Below are positions 1 to 12,011 of a DNA stretch of 64,000 nt, piece by piece; position 1 is the first letter of the stretch; each line of letters begins with the position of its first letter. Location: assembly GCF_000226115.1 (NCBI RefSeq), contig NC_016459.1, positions 2,651,501-2,715,500 on the forward strand, in the 5' to 3' direction. The translations under genes were made by a program, and so were the position numbers. Source of the DNA: Thermothielavioides terrestris NRRL 8126. Its lineage: Eukaryota > Ascomycota > Sordariomycetes > Sordariales > Chaetomiaceae. The notes under the pieces were generated by a model, which saw nothing but the letters and a program-made list of their open reading frames with translations, was not told the DNA's origin and searched no databases.

Positions 1-585
1 GAAAGAGAATAGATAAACCCTCTTTCCTTATCCTAGTCTTCCTAAACTCCTTTAGTTTTATAAATATATAAGTAGATAGTAGGTACTAAAGCTATAGAGC
101 TATTAGCGAAAGGGTATATTAGAGATTAGGGATTAAATAAACGAGCTTGCTAACCCTCTATACCCTAGGCGTTACTGTCAAAGGGGTATAAATTATAAAG
201 AAGATTATATATATCGTCTATATTACAATAGATATTGATAGGTAGATAAGCGCTACTATATTCTATATAGTCCTAGGGCTAGCCTATAATGTTATTTTAA
301 AGCTCCTTTAGATAAACTACTATAGAATTATACTAAACTTTATTAACGGGGTTCTCACTATCAATTCGTAAAGGGGACTATAGATATATAAGTGCTCTTT
401 ATATTAGAAGAAGACTAATACTACCTAAATTATAGGTATAGTGTTTATAGGCCTAGCCTATAGGGTATAGAGAAAGAAGTCTAAAGGGACCTAGGACACA
501 TTCCTTATTACTAGTATCTACGAGATAACTATTATTCTAGGAATAGCTATCTCCTAGCCCTAGGCCAACCTAGACCTAAGGGTTA

Positions 586-3570
586 CTTTACCAAAGGAGC
601 TATATAACTTCGTCGATCTCTTCGACAAGGAAAAGGTAAACGGCTTACTTCCTTATTAAAGGGAAGCTAACTATTATATTCGCTTTAAGATAGGCCTAGA
701 TAGGAAGCCTTCTAAGCTCCTTTAGGGGCCTTTATATAATATACCAAAGGACTATCTCCTAGAGATTCGGAAGTAGGTCGTAGACCTAATAGACAAAGGA
801 TAGATCTAGGTAAACTCCTTATTAGTAGTAGCCCTAGTCCTCCTTGCAAAGAAGCTAGGAGGAGGATAGAGGTTCTATATAGACTACTAGGCCTTGAACA
901 AGATTACTAAGCAAGACTAGTACCTACTCCCCCTAATTAAGGAGACTCTTTAGTCCTTAGCTAGGGCTAAATAGCTTATAAAATTGGACGTTAAGGCTAT
1001 ATTCTACTATATCTAGATAGCTAAGGGGGATAAGTACCTTATAGCGTTTTATATAAAGTTCGGACTATTCGAATAGTTAATTTGCCCCTTTAAGCTTGTA
1101 GGTACTCCTATGATATTCTAGAGATATATCAACAACGCCCTCGGTCTAACGCTAGAAGACTATATAACGATATACCTCAACGATATCTTAGTATACTTAA
1201 GTAGGAGCTAGAAAGACTATATAAGGAAGGTATATAAGGTCTTTCGTAGACTAAGGGACATAGGTCTCAACTTAGACCTTAAGAAATATACCTTTATAGT
1301 AAAGGAGGTTAAGTACCTAGGGTATATCGTAGAGGTAGGAGTCTATATCTACCTCGACCCTAAGAAGATCAAGGCTATCTATAAATAAAAAGCGTCTTAT
1401 AGGGTCTAAGGAATATAGAGCTTCTTTAGATTCACTAACTTCTATTACAACTTTATCTCCAACTTCTCTAAGAAGGCGGCCCTATTGATACGCTTTACCT
1501 ATAAGAATATTCCGTTCTACTAGGGTAAAGAGGAATAGGACGCCTTCGATATACTTAAGGCTATGTTTATATCGGAGCCGATCCTCGCCTAGTAGGATCC
1601 TAAAAGAGAGATAATCATAGAAACAGACTATTCTAGTATAGCACTAGGCGGATATTTGTCCTAGTAGGGAGAGGACGAGGTTCTTTACCCTATAGCCTAC
1701 TACTCTATAAAACTAAGCTTAGCTAAATACAACTATATTATCTATAATAAAGAGCTATTAGCTATTATCTCTTATCTTAAAGCCTAGTCGACAGAGCTTT
1801 AAAGTATAGTAGCCCTCTTTATTATCCTAATCGATTATAAGAACTTTAAATACTTCTCCTAGCTATATCTAATTAATGAACAGTAGGCCTAATAGGCGAA
1901 GACGCTCTCCCTATTCAACTTCGAGCTAAAGTATCGACTAGGATCCTAGGCCTTACGCCCTAATATACTTTTCTAGTATAAATAGGACGAGCCTAAGGAC
2001 GACTAGTGTATCGCCTAGCTACTCCCTTTAATTAAGGTATATTAGACTAACGTATAGGAAGAGGCTAGGCTACCTATAGGAGAGATGCTCTTTGAGGATA
2101 AATAGCTAGCTGCCCTATAGGACGAGGGTATTGTTGGGGACAAACACTATATTTATTAGCTCTAAGCTATTTACAATAGGGCCTAGAAGTTTCTAAAGGA
2201 GACGAATATAGTATAGACCTAGATTATAGACTATTCCCTTAATATATAAAGCGTACTCCTATTTTATAGTTGGCTCTAGCTCCTTATATAGGAGCCTCTA
2301 ACTACTATAATTATTTAGTAGATCTATAACTTAGCTATATCAAGGTACCTAAACTACAATAGGCTATTTAAAATACTCTAGAGGGATTACTATTAGGACC
2401 TTATATTATTCGACGTAAAATAGTTTATTCGAAACTACAACCAATACTATTAAAGCAAAATCTCTAGATAATTGTATTAAAGGCTTTTATAGCCCTTGCC
2501 TATTTCTAACCGCTTCTAGAAACAGATCTCTATCGACTTTATAACCAACCTCCCTATAAGAAATAAAGAGGCGCTTTACTACCTTATAGTGATCACCGAC
2601 CACCTTTCTAAGTATATATAGCTCGAAGCTATATACTCGATAGGGGTGGAGGAGTATACTCTATGATTCTACAACGTCTAGTAGTGCTTCTATAGGTTCT
2701 CGACCTAGATTATAACCGACTATAGGTTGGACTAGCTAAATAGGTTCTAGACTACGCTATATAAGGCGATAGGGGTAGAGTAGCTCCTATCGACCTTTTA
2801 CTATCCCTAGATAGACAAGGGTACGAAGTAGGTCAATTAAAAAGTATAGGTGATCCTCTAGATCTTCGTCTTCTTTGTATAATACAACTAGCCTAAACAC
2901 CTTTTAGCTTATCAATTCGTATTCAATAACAAGGACTTATCTATAACTAGGGTAAGCTCGAACTACCTCCTCTATAGGTTCAATATAAGCCTTATATAGC
3001 TTATTACAATTCTAACAACGTTTATAGCGTCCCTAGAGGGTTACACTACTTAGTTCCTACACTATCTAAAGAAGGGGATAAAGTAGATATAAGCCGCTAT
3101 TGTATATATATAGCAATAGTAGTAGACGAATATAAACCGTTCCCGCTATCTAGCTAAACAGTTTAAGGTAAAGGACAAGGTATAGCTCTCTCTATATAAT
3201 ATAAAGACGAACCGCTTTAGTAAGAAACTCGACTAGCTAAACGCTAAGTATAAGGTGATCGCTATATCTACTCCTTTAATAGTGATACTTAATATACTAT
3301 ATAGCCTATACCTAACCTTCTATATCGATTTAATCGAGTAAATAGCTTCTAATCTACTCCCTTCGTAGAAGGTTATAGATAAGTGGCTAGACCCTATATA
3401 AGTTATATTAGAGGAGAGCGTCCTATAGTAAGAGTATAGGGTAAAGGCGATCTTTAAGGCTTAGAACGTAAAAGGGAAAGGGAAGAACTACGATATATAT
3501 ATTAAGTAGGTAGGTTACAATAAACTAATATAGAAGCCTCTAAAGAACTTCTTAGATACTATTATATTCA
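586..3570 (+). pseudogene. gypsy pol relic: RT, RNase H, integrase, chromodomain
   Basis: Domains in order. The RT N-terminal region begins near 586. An ALNKIT-like motif lies around 895-912. The catalytic RT motif reads IYLNDILVY at 1170-1196; the family has YLDD, so the first Asp has become Asn (codon AAC at 1179-1181). RNase H is seen as IIIETDYSSIALGGYLS followed by TAG at 1612-1665. The integrase core starts with SIDFITNLP near 2527-2556 and includes an ITDHLSKY segment near 2590. Its third acidic residue, normally Glu in a TERVN-like motif, reads Lys (AAG at 2826-2828) followed by TAG. A chromodomain-like segment (EYRVKAIFKA, then YDIYIK and VGYNK) lies at about 3430-3530. Dozens of in-frame stops make it non-functional. 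The substitutions are of the transition type expected from RIP. No frame longer than a few dozen codons stays open. Confidence 0.82.
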
Positions 3571-5441
3571 ATAAGTTTAAGTAGAAGTAGAGAGATATAT
3601 AATACAACGATAGGCTAATGTCGAATAGAAGGTAAAAAGGAAAATATTATATTTATATACTAACTACTCTATAAGAAATGACTACGATAGGACGAATATA
3701 GCTCAATAGCACTACTAGGCGTATAGTCACTCTAATATATCTAGCTATAGCCTTATTATAAAAAGACGATAAAACAAATACAAATATAGAGAGACCCTAA
3801 TACGCTAACTAAGTCTAGTTCCTTAGATATAGATAGTCCTTTAGCCTTACCCTAGCGTCAACCCTATAGTACTATAGGATATCTAAATATAAGCTAATAG
3901 GAGGCAAGGTTAGTAGCCAATATATAACCTACTCTAGGATCTCCGAGGTAGGATAGAGGCGAATATTAAAATTGCTATAGCTACTCTAGTTAGTAGGTTG
4001 GTTCGACAAAGGGTCGAGATATAGGATAAAACGGGGATAGGGCCACGATAGGAGATAAGGCTATCTCTAGCTCTACTCTATAGCCTCTTCGTCTTTAGAC
4101 AGTACTAGGTCGCTAATAGGCAAATATATAGTACCCTTATCTAGCAACGAGAGCACCTCTATAATCGACTATCTATTAGACCCGCTAGGGGTCTAGGGAG
4201 AGAGATTAGTACGTTTATAGTAGATATATATAAGGTTCTTAGTAGACGAAGACGAATAGCGCTAGGGATATAAGGCGAAGGGGACTAGGGCAATGTTATA
4301 CCTAGTAGAAGTTGAACTATAGCCGCCCTATAAAGAGGGGCTAGACTATAGCGAACTTAAAATATAGTTAATAAGATAGTTGTTAATATTAACAATGGTC
4401 GTAATAGTATCGACTAAATAGCGTATTTCACGTTAGTAGGCTTCTTTATTACTTATTAGGCAATAAGTCAAGTAGGCGGCTAGCTAAGTAGAGACGTCTA
4501 GGGAGGAAGTAGGCGGATTATAGGGTACTAAAGCCCTATAGTAGCTTAGTATAGTAGGGGAGGTAACTAGGGTCTAAAGGACAATATAAGTCGAAGTCTA
4601 CTCGATAGCGGATAGGGGAAGTAGTACTAGCTAAGTAGGGATATAATACGCCTATATATTATTAAAAGTAGTTTAGAAAGACTAAGCTAGCTTCTAGAAT
4701 TTATATTTAAAGACTATATAGTAGGTAGGCTATAAGCTTATCTTCTTCTAAGTAAAGATCTTAATAGTTTAGCCTATATTATATACTTTAAGAATTTTCT
4801 TTAGACTAGACTAAAGGTAAAGGTTTATTACCTATAATACAAAGTCCTATTTATATATCGTATAGGCCTTATAATATTCTTTATAGGATTTGCTATAGCT
4901 AGAGGTATATTCGACCTTAGTACTATTAAAGAGGTAAACGATATACTATATATAGAACTCTCCTTTATTAAGGAGTAGTTCGTTTTCTTTATCGTCAAAG
5001 TCTCCTTCGACAATAAACCTACTAATTAATAGCTTATTATTCTTCTAGCAATTGTTTTAGTTCTATAATATCGCGGTTAGTAAACGACTTAGGTCTATAA
5101 TAAGATTATCCTAGAGGTATTTATATTATAGTCTTTATTATTATTGCTATTAGGATAGTAGCCTATACCCCTATCTCTAAGAGTAGTAGTAGCGACTAAC
5201 ATTTTAACGATCTTATATATAAATACGACGAACGAGTTTTAAGAACTATATTGCTATTAGGGTAGAGGACAAAAAGACTCTAGCTAGAGCTAAGGTAGAA
5301 ATAAGTAGTATACTTAAGGATATAGACAGATATATAGAGAGAATATAGGAAGAGGGGAATATATACAAGGCGAAATAGGGAGACATTGTCAGTATATAAA
5401 GAGGGAGGAAACTAGATTATAAAAAAGGAGGGGGATATATA

Positions 5442-5770
5442 TGTTAAGTATAGGAGGGAAACGTAAGAAAGTTAGGTTATATAAGAAGAGGAGCTTTTAA
5501 TAACGACGAGCAAGGTCAAATCATATATAATTAGTAGGTACACCTAATATAGTATAGTTGCTCTATATAAATATATAAGGAGAGGAGGGGGCCAATTAGT
5601 AGTTTGCTAAAGTGATATAAATAAACAACTCGAGCCTAGGTAGTAGGACGACTACGAATAGCAAGACCTTAGCGGGCAACTACCCCGAACCCAACTACGC
5701 CGATACTCGATTCGGCGTCGCGTATACCCCAACTCGACCGCCTAGCGGGGCGGGGGGGGGGAATATTACA
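5442..5770 (+). repeat. candidate 3' LTR with preceding polypurine tract
   Basis: A purine run (AAAAAAGGAGGGGGA, 5421-5435) is followed a few bases later by TGTTAAG (5442). The interval ends at AATATTACA (5770), giving TG...CA ends over 329 bp. Inside are a TATA-like run (about 5560-5580) and an AATAAA (about 5621-5626), as expected of U3 and R/U5. The 3' third is much more GC-rich than the rest. The second LTR copy is not in the window, so the call rests only on layout. Confidence 0.4.
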
Positions 5771-7149
5771 GACCGGGCTATACCCGGGCTAGGTATATAG
5801 GGCTACGCCTAGGATCCGCGGCGGCCCCGGGGCGGACCCGTGGCGGGCCCGCCTCGCGCTTGGAATAACGTCGGCCCGAACCTACTCCGCGAGCCCCTGA
5901 AAACTCTGTGCACGAGGACCGTAGCCTATACTTCTCCTTTTCCTTTCCTTAAGGTAGTTGAATAGAACATTGTGCGCTTGTCTGCAGAACGCCACAAGGC
6001 CAGCACGTTACATCATTATATTCTAGCTAGTAGCCAACCTCTAGAAGTAAATCGGCTCTAAGCTAGAAGGTAGACTCGCTATTAAGACAGCTTTTAAATA
6101 AGAGCCTTTGACAACTAAAAATTTAGTCAATTAAAAGACTACTTAGAAAAAGAAGAATCTAAGAGAGGAAAATATAGTCAATTGCAAAATACCTTATAAC
6201 TAAGTAGATCTATCGAGAACGTAACTACGTTAATCTAAAGATGTCCTACTATAAAATATAGCTAACATATAGAAGATAATATCAAGTATAAAATGCATTT
6301 GACTTAAAATATATCAGTCCTAAAATGTCTTATACAATAAGCAAAACTCCTAGTGAAAACGGATGGACTAAGGTCGGACCGTTTCAAACCCGACGGAGCT
6401 TTATACGAAAGTTTAACTTACGATCTTCTTGGAGGACAAAGATCTTGGCAGATCAAAACGATAGTGGAGACCATTTTGCCACCCCCCCCTGGCGCGCTAT
6501 GGTAGTTTGTAGGCACCAGAGTCACCCTCGTTCTGTGACTACACAGTAGACTACAGCTCACAGCGGCATTATCTGAATGTATGATGCAGTCAGCCTGGCA
6601 AAGCTGAAGAGATTATCTGGCTCGAGTCTTGTGCGCAGCAGGGAACCAACCTCGCAAGACTGTTGAGTGGCAGCTGTGAGGTCTGAGCCACCGCTTCCCG
6701 TTGTGGAACAGTGGGGTCTCTGGCGCAAGACGCCACTGTGCAACGTACTGTGTAAGGTACTCAGCAGCCAGAGGAGCGCACACATCACTCGCGGAATAAC
6801 GTTATTGCATCCGAGCCCGCCAAGCCGGATGGGAGCTCGTTGAGCAGCGGCGGTGGGTCGGTCTCAGGCTCCAGCAGATGACGAGCCAAGGCCCAGCGAT
6901 CGCCAAGCCGACGCTGGGCTGCACGCGCCACGAGGCGAAAGCAGCGACCAGAACGGCATTGAACCAAGCACCATAGTAGATTCCAATCTGCGATCGCAGC
7001 CACCACACACTACCCGCATCACCCGCATCGTCGCAACCGACAACATAATCTGATCTCGTTGCGGCAATCCTAGAAACCCCTGCTATCCGCCGCCCGGCTT
7101 TTCTTCCCCGAAATACCACGCCCTCGAGCCGAGACTCGCAGCCTTCAAG
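5771..7149. other. boundary and intergenic region before RPT3
   Basis: A short very GC-rich patch (about 5770-5880) abuts the retrotransposon. AT-rich, probably RIP-affected sequence continues to about 6330, then composition returns to gene-like values. No domain is recognisable; short open frames here look random. The last few hundred bases must contain the RPT3 promoter and 5' UTR. The ATG at 7150 has the favourable context CAAGATGGG. Confidence 0.5.
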
Positions 7150-8490
7150 ATGGGTGACATCCTCGTCGAGAACACAACCAACCACGTCGCCACGCCAAAG
7201 AAGAATCTTCCTTCAGCCATCCCCAGTATTGAGAACTTCGAAGGGGTTCCAACAGAGGGCGGTGATGACTATGCGACCCTGAAGCGGCTGCAACGGCAGC
7301 TCGAATACATCCAGCTGCAGGAGGAGTACATCAAGGACGAGCAGAGGAGCCTGAAGCGGGAACTGGTCCGGGCGCAGGAGGAGATCAAGCGCATCCAGAG
7401 CGTACCGCTTGTCATCGGCCAGTTTATGGAGGCGATTGACCAGAAGTGCGTTTGTTGCCCGCTAGCGCTGGACCACCTGGAGCGCTGTCAGCTTCGCTAA
7501 CATAACAAACATTCTGCCAGCACGGGCATCGTGCAGTCCAGCACCGGGTCGAACTATGTTGTCCGTATTCTCTCGACGCTCGACCGCGAGAAGCTCAAGC
7601 CTTCCTCCTCCGTTGCTCTCCACCGCCACTCCAACGCCCTGGTCGACATCCTCCCGCCCGAGGCCGACTCGTCGATCGCCATGCTGGGCGCTGACGAAAA
7701 GCCCGACGTGACGTATGCCGACGTGGGCGGCCTCGACATGCAGAAACAGGAGATCCGGGAAGCCGTCGAGCTGCCGCTGACGCACTTCGACCTCTACAAG
7801 CAGATCGGCATCGACCCGCCGCGCGGCGTGCTGCTCTACGGGCCCCCCGGCACCGGCAAGACCATGCTGGTCAAGGCCGTGGCCAACTCGACGACGGCCA
7901 ACTTCATCCGCGTGGTCGGGTCCGAGTTCGTGCAGAAGTACCTGGGCGAGGGCCCGCGCATGGTGCGCGACGTGTTCCGCATGGCGCGCGAGAACGCGCC
8001 GGCCATCATCTTCATCGACGAGATCGACGCGATCGCGACGAAGCGGTTCGACGCGCAGACGGGCGCCGACCGCGAGGTGCAGCGCATCCTGCTCGAGCTG
8101 CTCAACCAAATGGACGGCTTCGACCAGACGTCCAACGTCAAGGTCATCATGGCCACCAACCGCGCCGACACGCTCGACCCGGCCCTGCTGCGCCCGGGCC
8201 GCCTCGACCGCAAGATCGAGTTCCCCAGCCTGCGCGACCGCCGCGAGCGCCGCCTCATCTTCACCACCATCGCCAGCAAGATGAGCCTGGCCCCCGAGGT
8301 CGACCTCGACAGCCTGATCGTGCGCAACGACCCGCTCAGCGGCGCCGTCATCGCCGCCATCATGCAGGAGGCCGGCCTGCGCGCCGTGCGCAAGAACCGC
8401 TACAACATCATCCAGTCCGACCTGGAGGACGCCTACAGCAGCCAGGTCAAGGGGACGAGCGATGAGAACAAGTTTGATTTCTACAAATGA
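7150..8490 (+). CDS. RPT3: 26S proteasome regulatory AAA-ATPase subunit Rpt3 (6B)
   Basis: One of the six AAA+ ATPases of the 19S base ring, which unfold ubiquitinated substrates and feed them into the 20S core in nucleus and cytosol. Model: exons 7150-7445 and 7521-8490, intron 7446-7520 (GTGCGT...CCAG, branch GCTAAC), giving 421 residues, normal for the family. The splice restores the DQNTGIV junction. Visible are the N-terminal coiled coil (about 40-80), Walker A GPPGTGKT (206-213), Walker B IIFIDEID (261-268) and the second region of homology ATNRAD...LRPGRLDRK (about 310-330). The C-terminus FYK is the hydrophobic-Tyr-X tail that docks into 20S alpha pockets and opens the gate. All catalytic elements are intact. 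Identity as Rpt3 rather than another Rpt rests on the N-terminal sequence and the FYK end. Confidence 0.97.
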
Positions 8491-9897
8491 GTTTGGGCCC
8501 GAATCGTGGAGGGACGGGTTGGGTGGTCTTACCCAGAGATGGGGTATCGAGTTCCGCACCGGCAAACTGTCGTACCACAGGGGGCGGGTTGGCTGGTAAG
8601 GGGGTTCAGCGGGGGACGCTGTACGATCGTATTGTCTGCCCATACATAGAACGAACCAAGTTCACCGTCGACTCCGCAGGCCAAGCAGCCTCAACTCACT
8701 CAGGCGTAGCGCCGCTGGTGACAGACGTATCTCATCAGTTCCCGAGATGCCAGCTCTCTTGGTCCTATGCCACTCCACCACCTTGCTTCGGTGTGTGGGT
8801 GCGTAGCTAGTGTAATCCTACTATCCTACAAGCAACAGCCGCCCGCCCCTGTGTATCGCCCTCCCCATACCCAAGTCTAACATCGTCCACGTCTGCTGCC
8901 GACAGCAGCGCGTGCGCTCGTATCGTACAGAAAATCAACAGGCAAACAATGCTTCGCTCAACCCCCCCTTCTGCCTTCACCTGGCATCTTTGATGCTCTC
9001 CCCGCTGCCCCTTTAGCCCTTCACGATTTCCACCCGCTAATTAAGACCAAAAAAAGGAAGAAACAAAAAGGAGGAAAAAGGGAACAAAAGAAGCGGAGAC
9101 CGGGTATATCCTCCCATGATCACCTCCCCAATTCACCGTCCGCCCCAAATGCGAAATCCTAATCCAGCGCCCGCCATGCAATCAATGCAAATGGAAATGG
9201 CCCTCGTCCCTTCCTAACTAGCCCGCTCCGTTCGACGGGGGGCTCGATCCCAGTCGATGACCCATTTGTTTTCCTGCCTGCTCTTTTGAGTTTTATCCAT
9301 CCGTCCATCCATCCATCCATCTATTGTGATTTGATTTTGTATCATTTCTGGTTTCCCATCCTTTTTCCAGCCGTCCGTCCGTCTAGAAATACCGTGTTGA
9401 TAGAGCGTGATGGTCTGTGTCTCCTGCCGTTGCTGCAGCAACAACACGAGAGAGAGTGGAAGATAAAGGAATTGTCTGTAGTCGTTGTCGTTGTTGTTGT
9501 GTTGGTGGGCTCGTGTCGAGAGGGGTGGGTTTTGCCCGGCTCGAGCGTGCGTGCCTGGTATGGCTGTCGAATATCATTATCAATTACCCCGTTTATTCCC
9601 CGCTGTTCCACTCGTTTCTCGGCCCTGGTGGTGTTTTCCTGCGAGGGCGAGAGACATTCAACAGCGTCAGGTAGTCGGCCGGGTTGACGGTGTGAAAGGT
9701 ATGTTTAGAATGATGATGCCGAGCTTGCGCTCGCTTCGCGAGATCAGGCGCCAGAGGGGGTTTGCCTCAGTCAAGTGCGATTAACACCCGGCCAAGTTGA
9801 CGTTACCAGGCAGAGTCCTGCCGGATCCTCTTCCCCGTTCGGGGAGAGACTCCCCGTATCCAGAAATCCAGTGCGTTGGACCGCGCTGAGCTGACGG
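8491..9897. other. intergenic, 3' regions of RPT3 and LST7 (convergent)
   Basis: About 1.4 kb with no supportable gene. It contains A-rich stretches (about 9045-9090) and a degenerate CCAT/CCGT tetranucleotide microsatellite near 9299-9325, with CCGT repeats again near 9371-9382. Open frames here are short and of low complexity. RPT3 and LST7 converge on this region, so it should hold both 3' UTRs. Confidence 0.5.
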
Positions 9898-12011
9898 TCA
9901 CGACCCCATCATGACCCCGATCTCCAGCAGTAGCCTGACGAACTTAGCGTGCAGCTCGATGAAGAAATCCGGCTGGCCAACCAGCTCAGCTAGGCCGCGC
10001 TGCTTCAGTGCGATGCCAGACCCTCCAAAGCCGCCGCCCATCCGGCGCGACAGGCCGCCGCCGCTGACGCCGCCCATCAGGAAGCTGCTGTTGCTGGCTC
10101 CAGACACGGGCGGGGCAGCTGGTTCGGACTGGAAGCTTCCGTAGCCCGGGTCGGGCAGGACTGGGCTGCTTGCCGTCGTCCCACATGACTCGGCCTGGGC
10201 GCGCTCGGCTTCGGCCTCTGCCAGCCCTTGGATCCAAGCAGCCATGTCGCGGAAGGCGGAGGACAGGAAGGTGAAAGGCTTCACGGCGACGGGCTCCGGA
10301 TGGGTGCTGAGGGCTAGGAAGGCGTAGACGCGCTTGTGGCCGCGCGCATGCACGTCGGGAACACGGAAGATGTAGGCGGTGGTGTAGCCGACCTTCTTGT
10401 CTCCGAAGAATATGGAGCCGCCGGAGGCGGCAGCGCCGACGCTGTGTGTTGTGACGTAGGCCGGGCTGTTGGGCGAACCGCTCGGGGTCGGCATGGCGGC
10501 TCCAGCCGACGGCGCGGTCGTCGCTGGCGCGCGTGGGAGGGTTTCCAACGACAATGTGCGCAGACACGAGGCGCGAACGAGAGAGAAGGACGAGGGGGCA
10601 AGAGGCTCGTGAGTCGATGTGTAGTCGAGGTAGTGGGTGTGCGCGATAGGGTTGACGCTCCCAGAGCTGCAAGTAGAGCGCGATGTTACTGAGAGCGCCG
10701 TCCCGGTACGACGGTGAGGTAGGCGTGGCCGACTGCTGGCTTCATCCTCAGAGGGAGAAGACGAGGAAGATTGCGATCTTGGTGGCGAGGTGTTGGTGTC
10801 AACCCCAGTAAAGACACGCGCACATGGCGCTCGGGTTCTCAGAGTAGGGCCGCGGTCAAGCCGCGAATCGATGCCGGCATCACTGCTGCCCTCCTGTCGC
10901 TTCGGCAGAGTCAAGGCGCAGTTCTCGCACGGGCCAGCGCGCCTAGTCACGTAGTCATCGTAGGTCCTACGGAAGCCCGAGTCCTGGCGCGGTTTCAGCT
11001 GCGCCGCACCGGGGCCGTGGGGCAGGCGCGGACTCTGCGGAGGCGTCTCGATAGCGGACCCGGAGGCCGCAGCTGGGGCGGCCTGGGCAGCGCGGCGGAG
11101 GGATGCGCGGTGTGCTTGGACTTCTTGTTCGGTTGCGGGAACTGACGAACTCCGTTGGGGTGCAGTGAAGCTGAGGCGCCGGAGGGCTTCTGTGATATTG
11201 GCTGTGTAGGCCGACTCGCCGGATGCGGGAGCACGAGAACGGGGGTTGTCGAAGCCAGGATCTCGCGAGTCTTCGTCGCAACATGGGCAGGGAACGGGCA
11301 GGCCCTCGGTGACCATCAAGGGCGTAGGCCCGTGAAGGTCACAGTAATGGGCGAGACAGAGCTGAAGGTTAGAGATTAGCGTCATGACCGTGGCGTGGTC
11401 TCATCCCGTGTAACTCGACAGAAGTCGGCAGGGACCGGCAGGCTCTTGGGGTAGTTGTTGGGGTGGCGCAAAGAGATAAAGGCGAGTCCATTGCGCGGTA
11501 CCCAAAACCCAATGACAGCGCGTTGGGACGGGGCAAAAGGCTCGCCGGGGGGTCCGGGGGGGTCATGGCATGGGGGGAGGAGGAGGGAGGGGGGTGTGTT
11601 GTGGGCGATGGGGATGGGGATGGGGGGCCTCGACCAGCCCAATCCATTGCACCGGGACAGCTGCACGTGAAAGTTGTCCGAGCCCAGATCACCGGGCCGT
11701 TGGGCGAAGCCAGACTCAGCTACGCCAACGTGGGGGTACACAACAGGCAACCTTGGCAAGATATCCAAGGCACCTGCTCGCCGTGCAGCAGCGCAGAGCG
11801 CGCAAGACGAAGCGGTGAGCGAAAGGTTGGGGTTACATCGGGCAAGGGCGACAGGGGCAGCCGGATGGTCTGCTGACTGAGCCCTCTTCGCTGTCGCAAG
11901 TTTGGGGGTCTGGGAATCTGGGAAGGGTGGAGGCGGGATGGGAAGCGGCTTTGTTGGTTGCGAAGGGATGAGGGGACGAGGGGGCGATGCCAGACTCACA
12001 ATCGACGTCAT
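9898..12011 (-). CDS. LST7: folliculin-family protein Lst7 (longin-type N-terminal domain)
   Basis: Fungal homologue of folliculin. With Lst4 it forms the GAP complex that acts on Rag/Gtr GTPases at the vacuole, linking amino acids to TORC1. Main exon 11361-9898 begins CLAHYCDLHGP and continues PLMVTEGLP, matching the folliculin start. A later block (FFGDKKVGYTTAYIFRVPD, then RVYAFLALS) is the core of the longin domain. Between them is a long Ser/Pro-rich, probably disordered insert containing a CENC motif. I place the start in a 12-nt first exon, ATGACGTCGATT (12011-12000), followed by GTGAGT. The intron would end at CTTCAG (11362), 638 bp in all, giving MTSI-LCLAHYCDLHGP with folliculin's spacing and 491 residues. 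The alternative is an intronless start at 11385 (MTLISNLQL...), giving 495 residues. The C-terminal DENN part of animal folliculin is not evident, as in yeast Lst7. Confidence 0.82.

Larger units (their letters stand above)
1..5770 (+). mobile_element. RIP-degraded Ty3/gypsy LTR retrotransposon (5' end outside window)
   Basis: The block is strongly AT-rich and dense in TA, TAG and TAA, unlike the GC-rich genes that follow. Reading the + strand through stop codons recovers an ordered Ty3/gypsy pol: reverse transcriptase, RNase H, integrase and a chromodomain-like tail (see the pol entry). Most stops fall where the family has Gln, Trp or Arg, which is what C-to-T and G-to-A mutation by RIP produces. 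A purine run and a possible LTR close the element at 5442-5770. No 5' LTR or convincing gag was found upstream of pol, so the element probably starts before position 1. About 1.9 kb between pol and the candidate LTR (3570-5420) is equally AT-rich and holds no recognisable domain; it could be extra internal sequence or a second decayed element. The identity of pol is secure; the outer limits are not. Confidence 0.8.

Noticed and set aside
4828..5013. Minus-strand 61-codon frame as a possible gag remnant
   Set aside because: Too short and too altered to match any gag region; kept only as a hint in the findings.
6325..6549. Short open frame before RPT3
   Set aside because: 74 codons with no family likeness, at the edge of mutated DNA.
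7462..8643. 393-codon antisense frame over RPT3
   Set aside because: Shadow of the strongly biased RPT3 codons; its His/Asp/Val-rich composition is typical of antisense frames.
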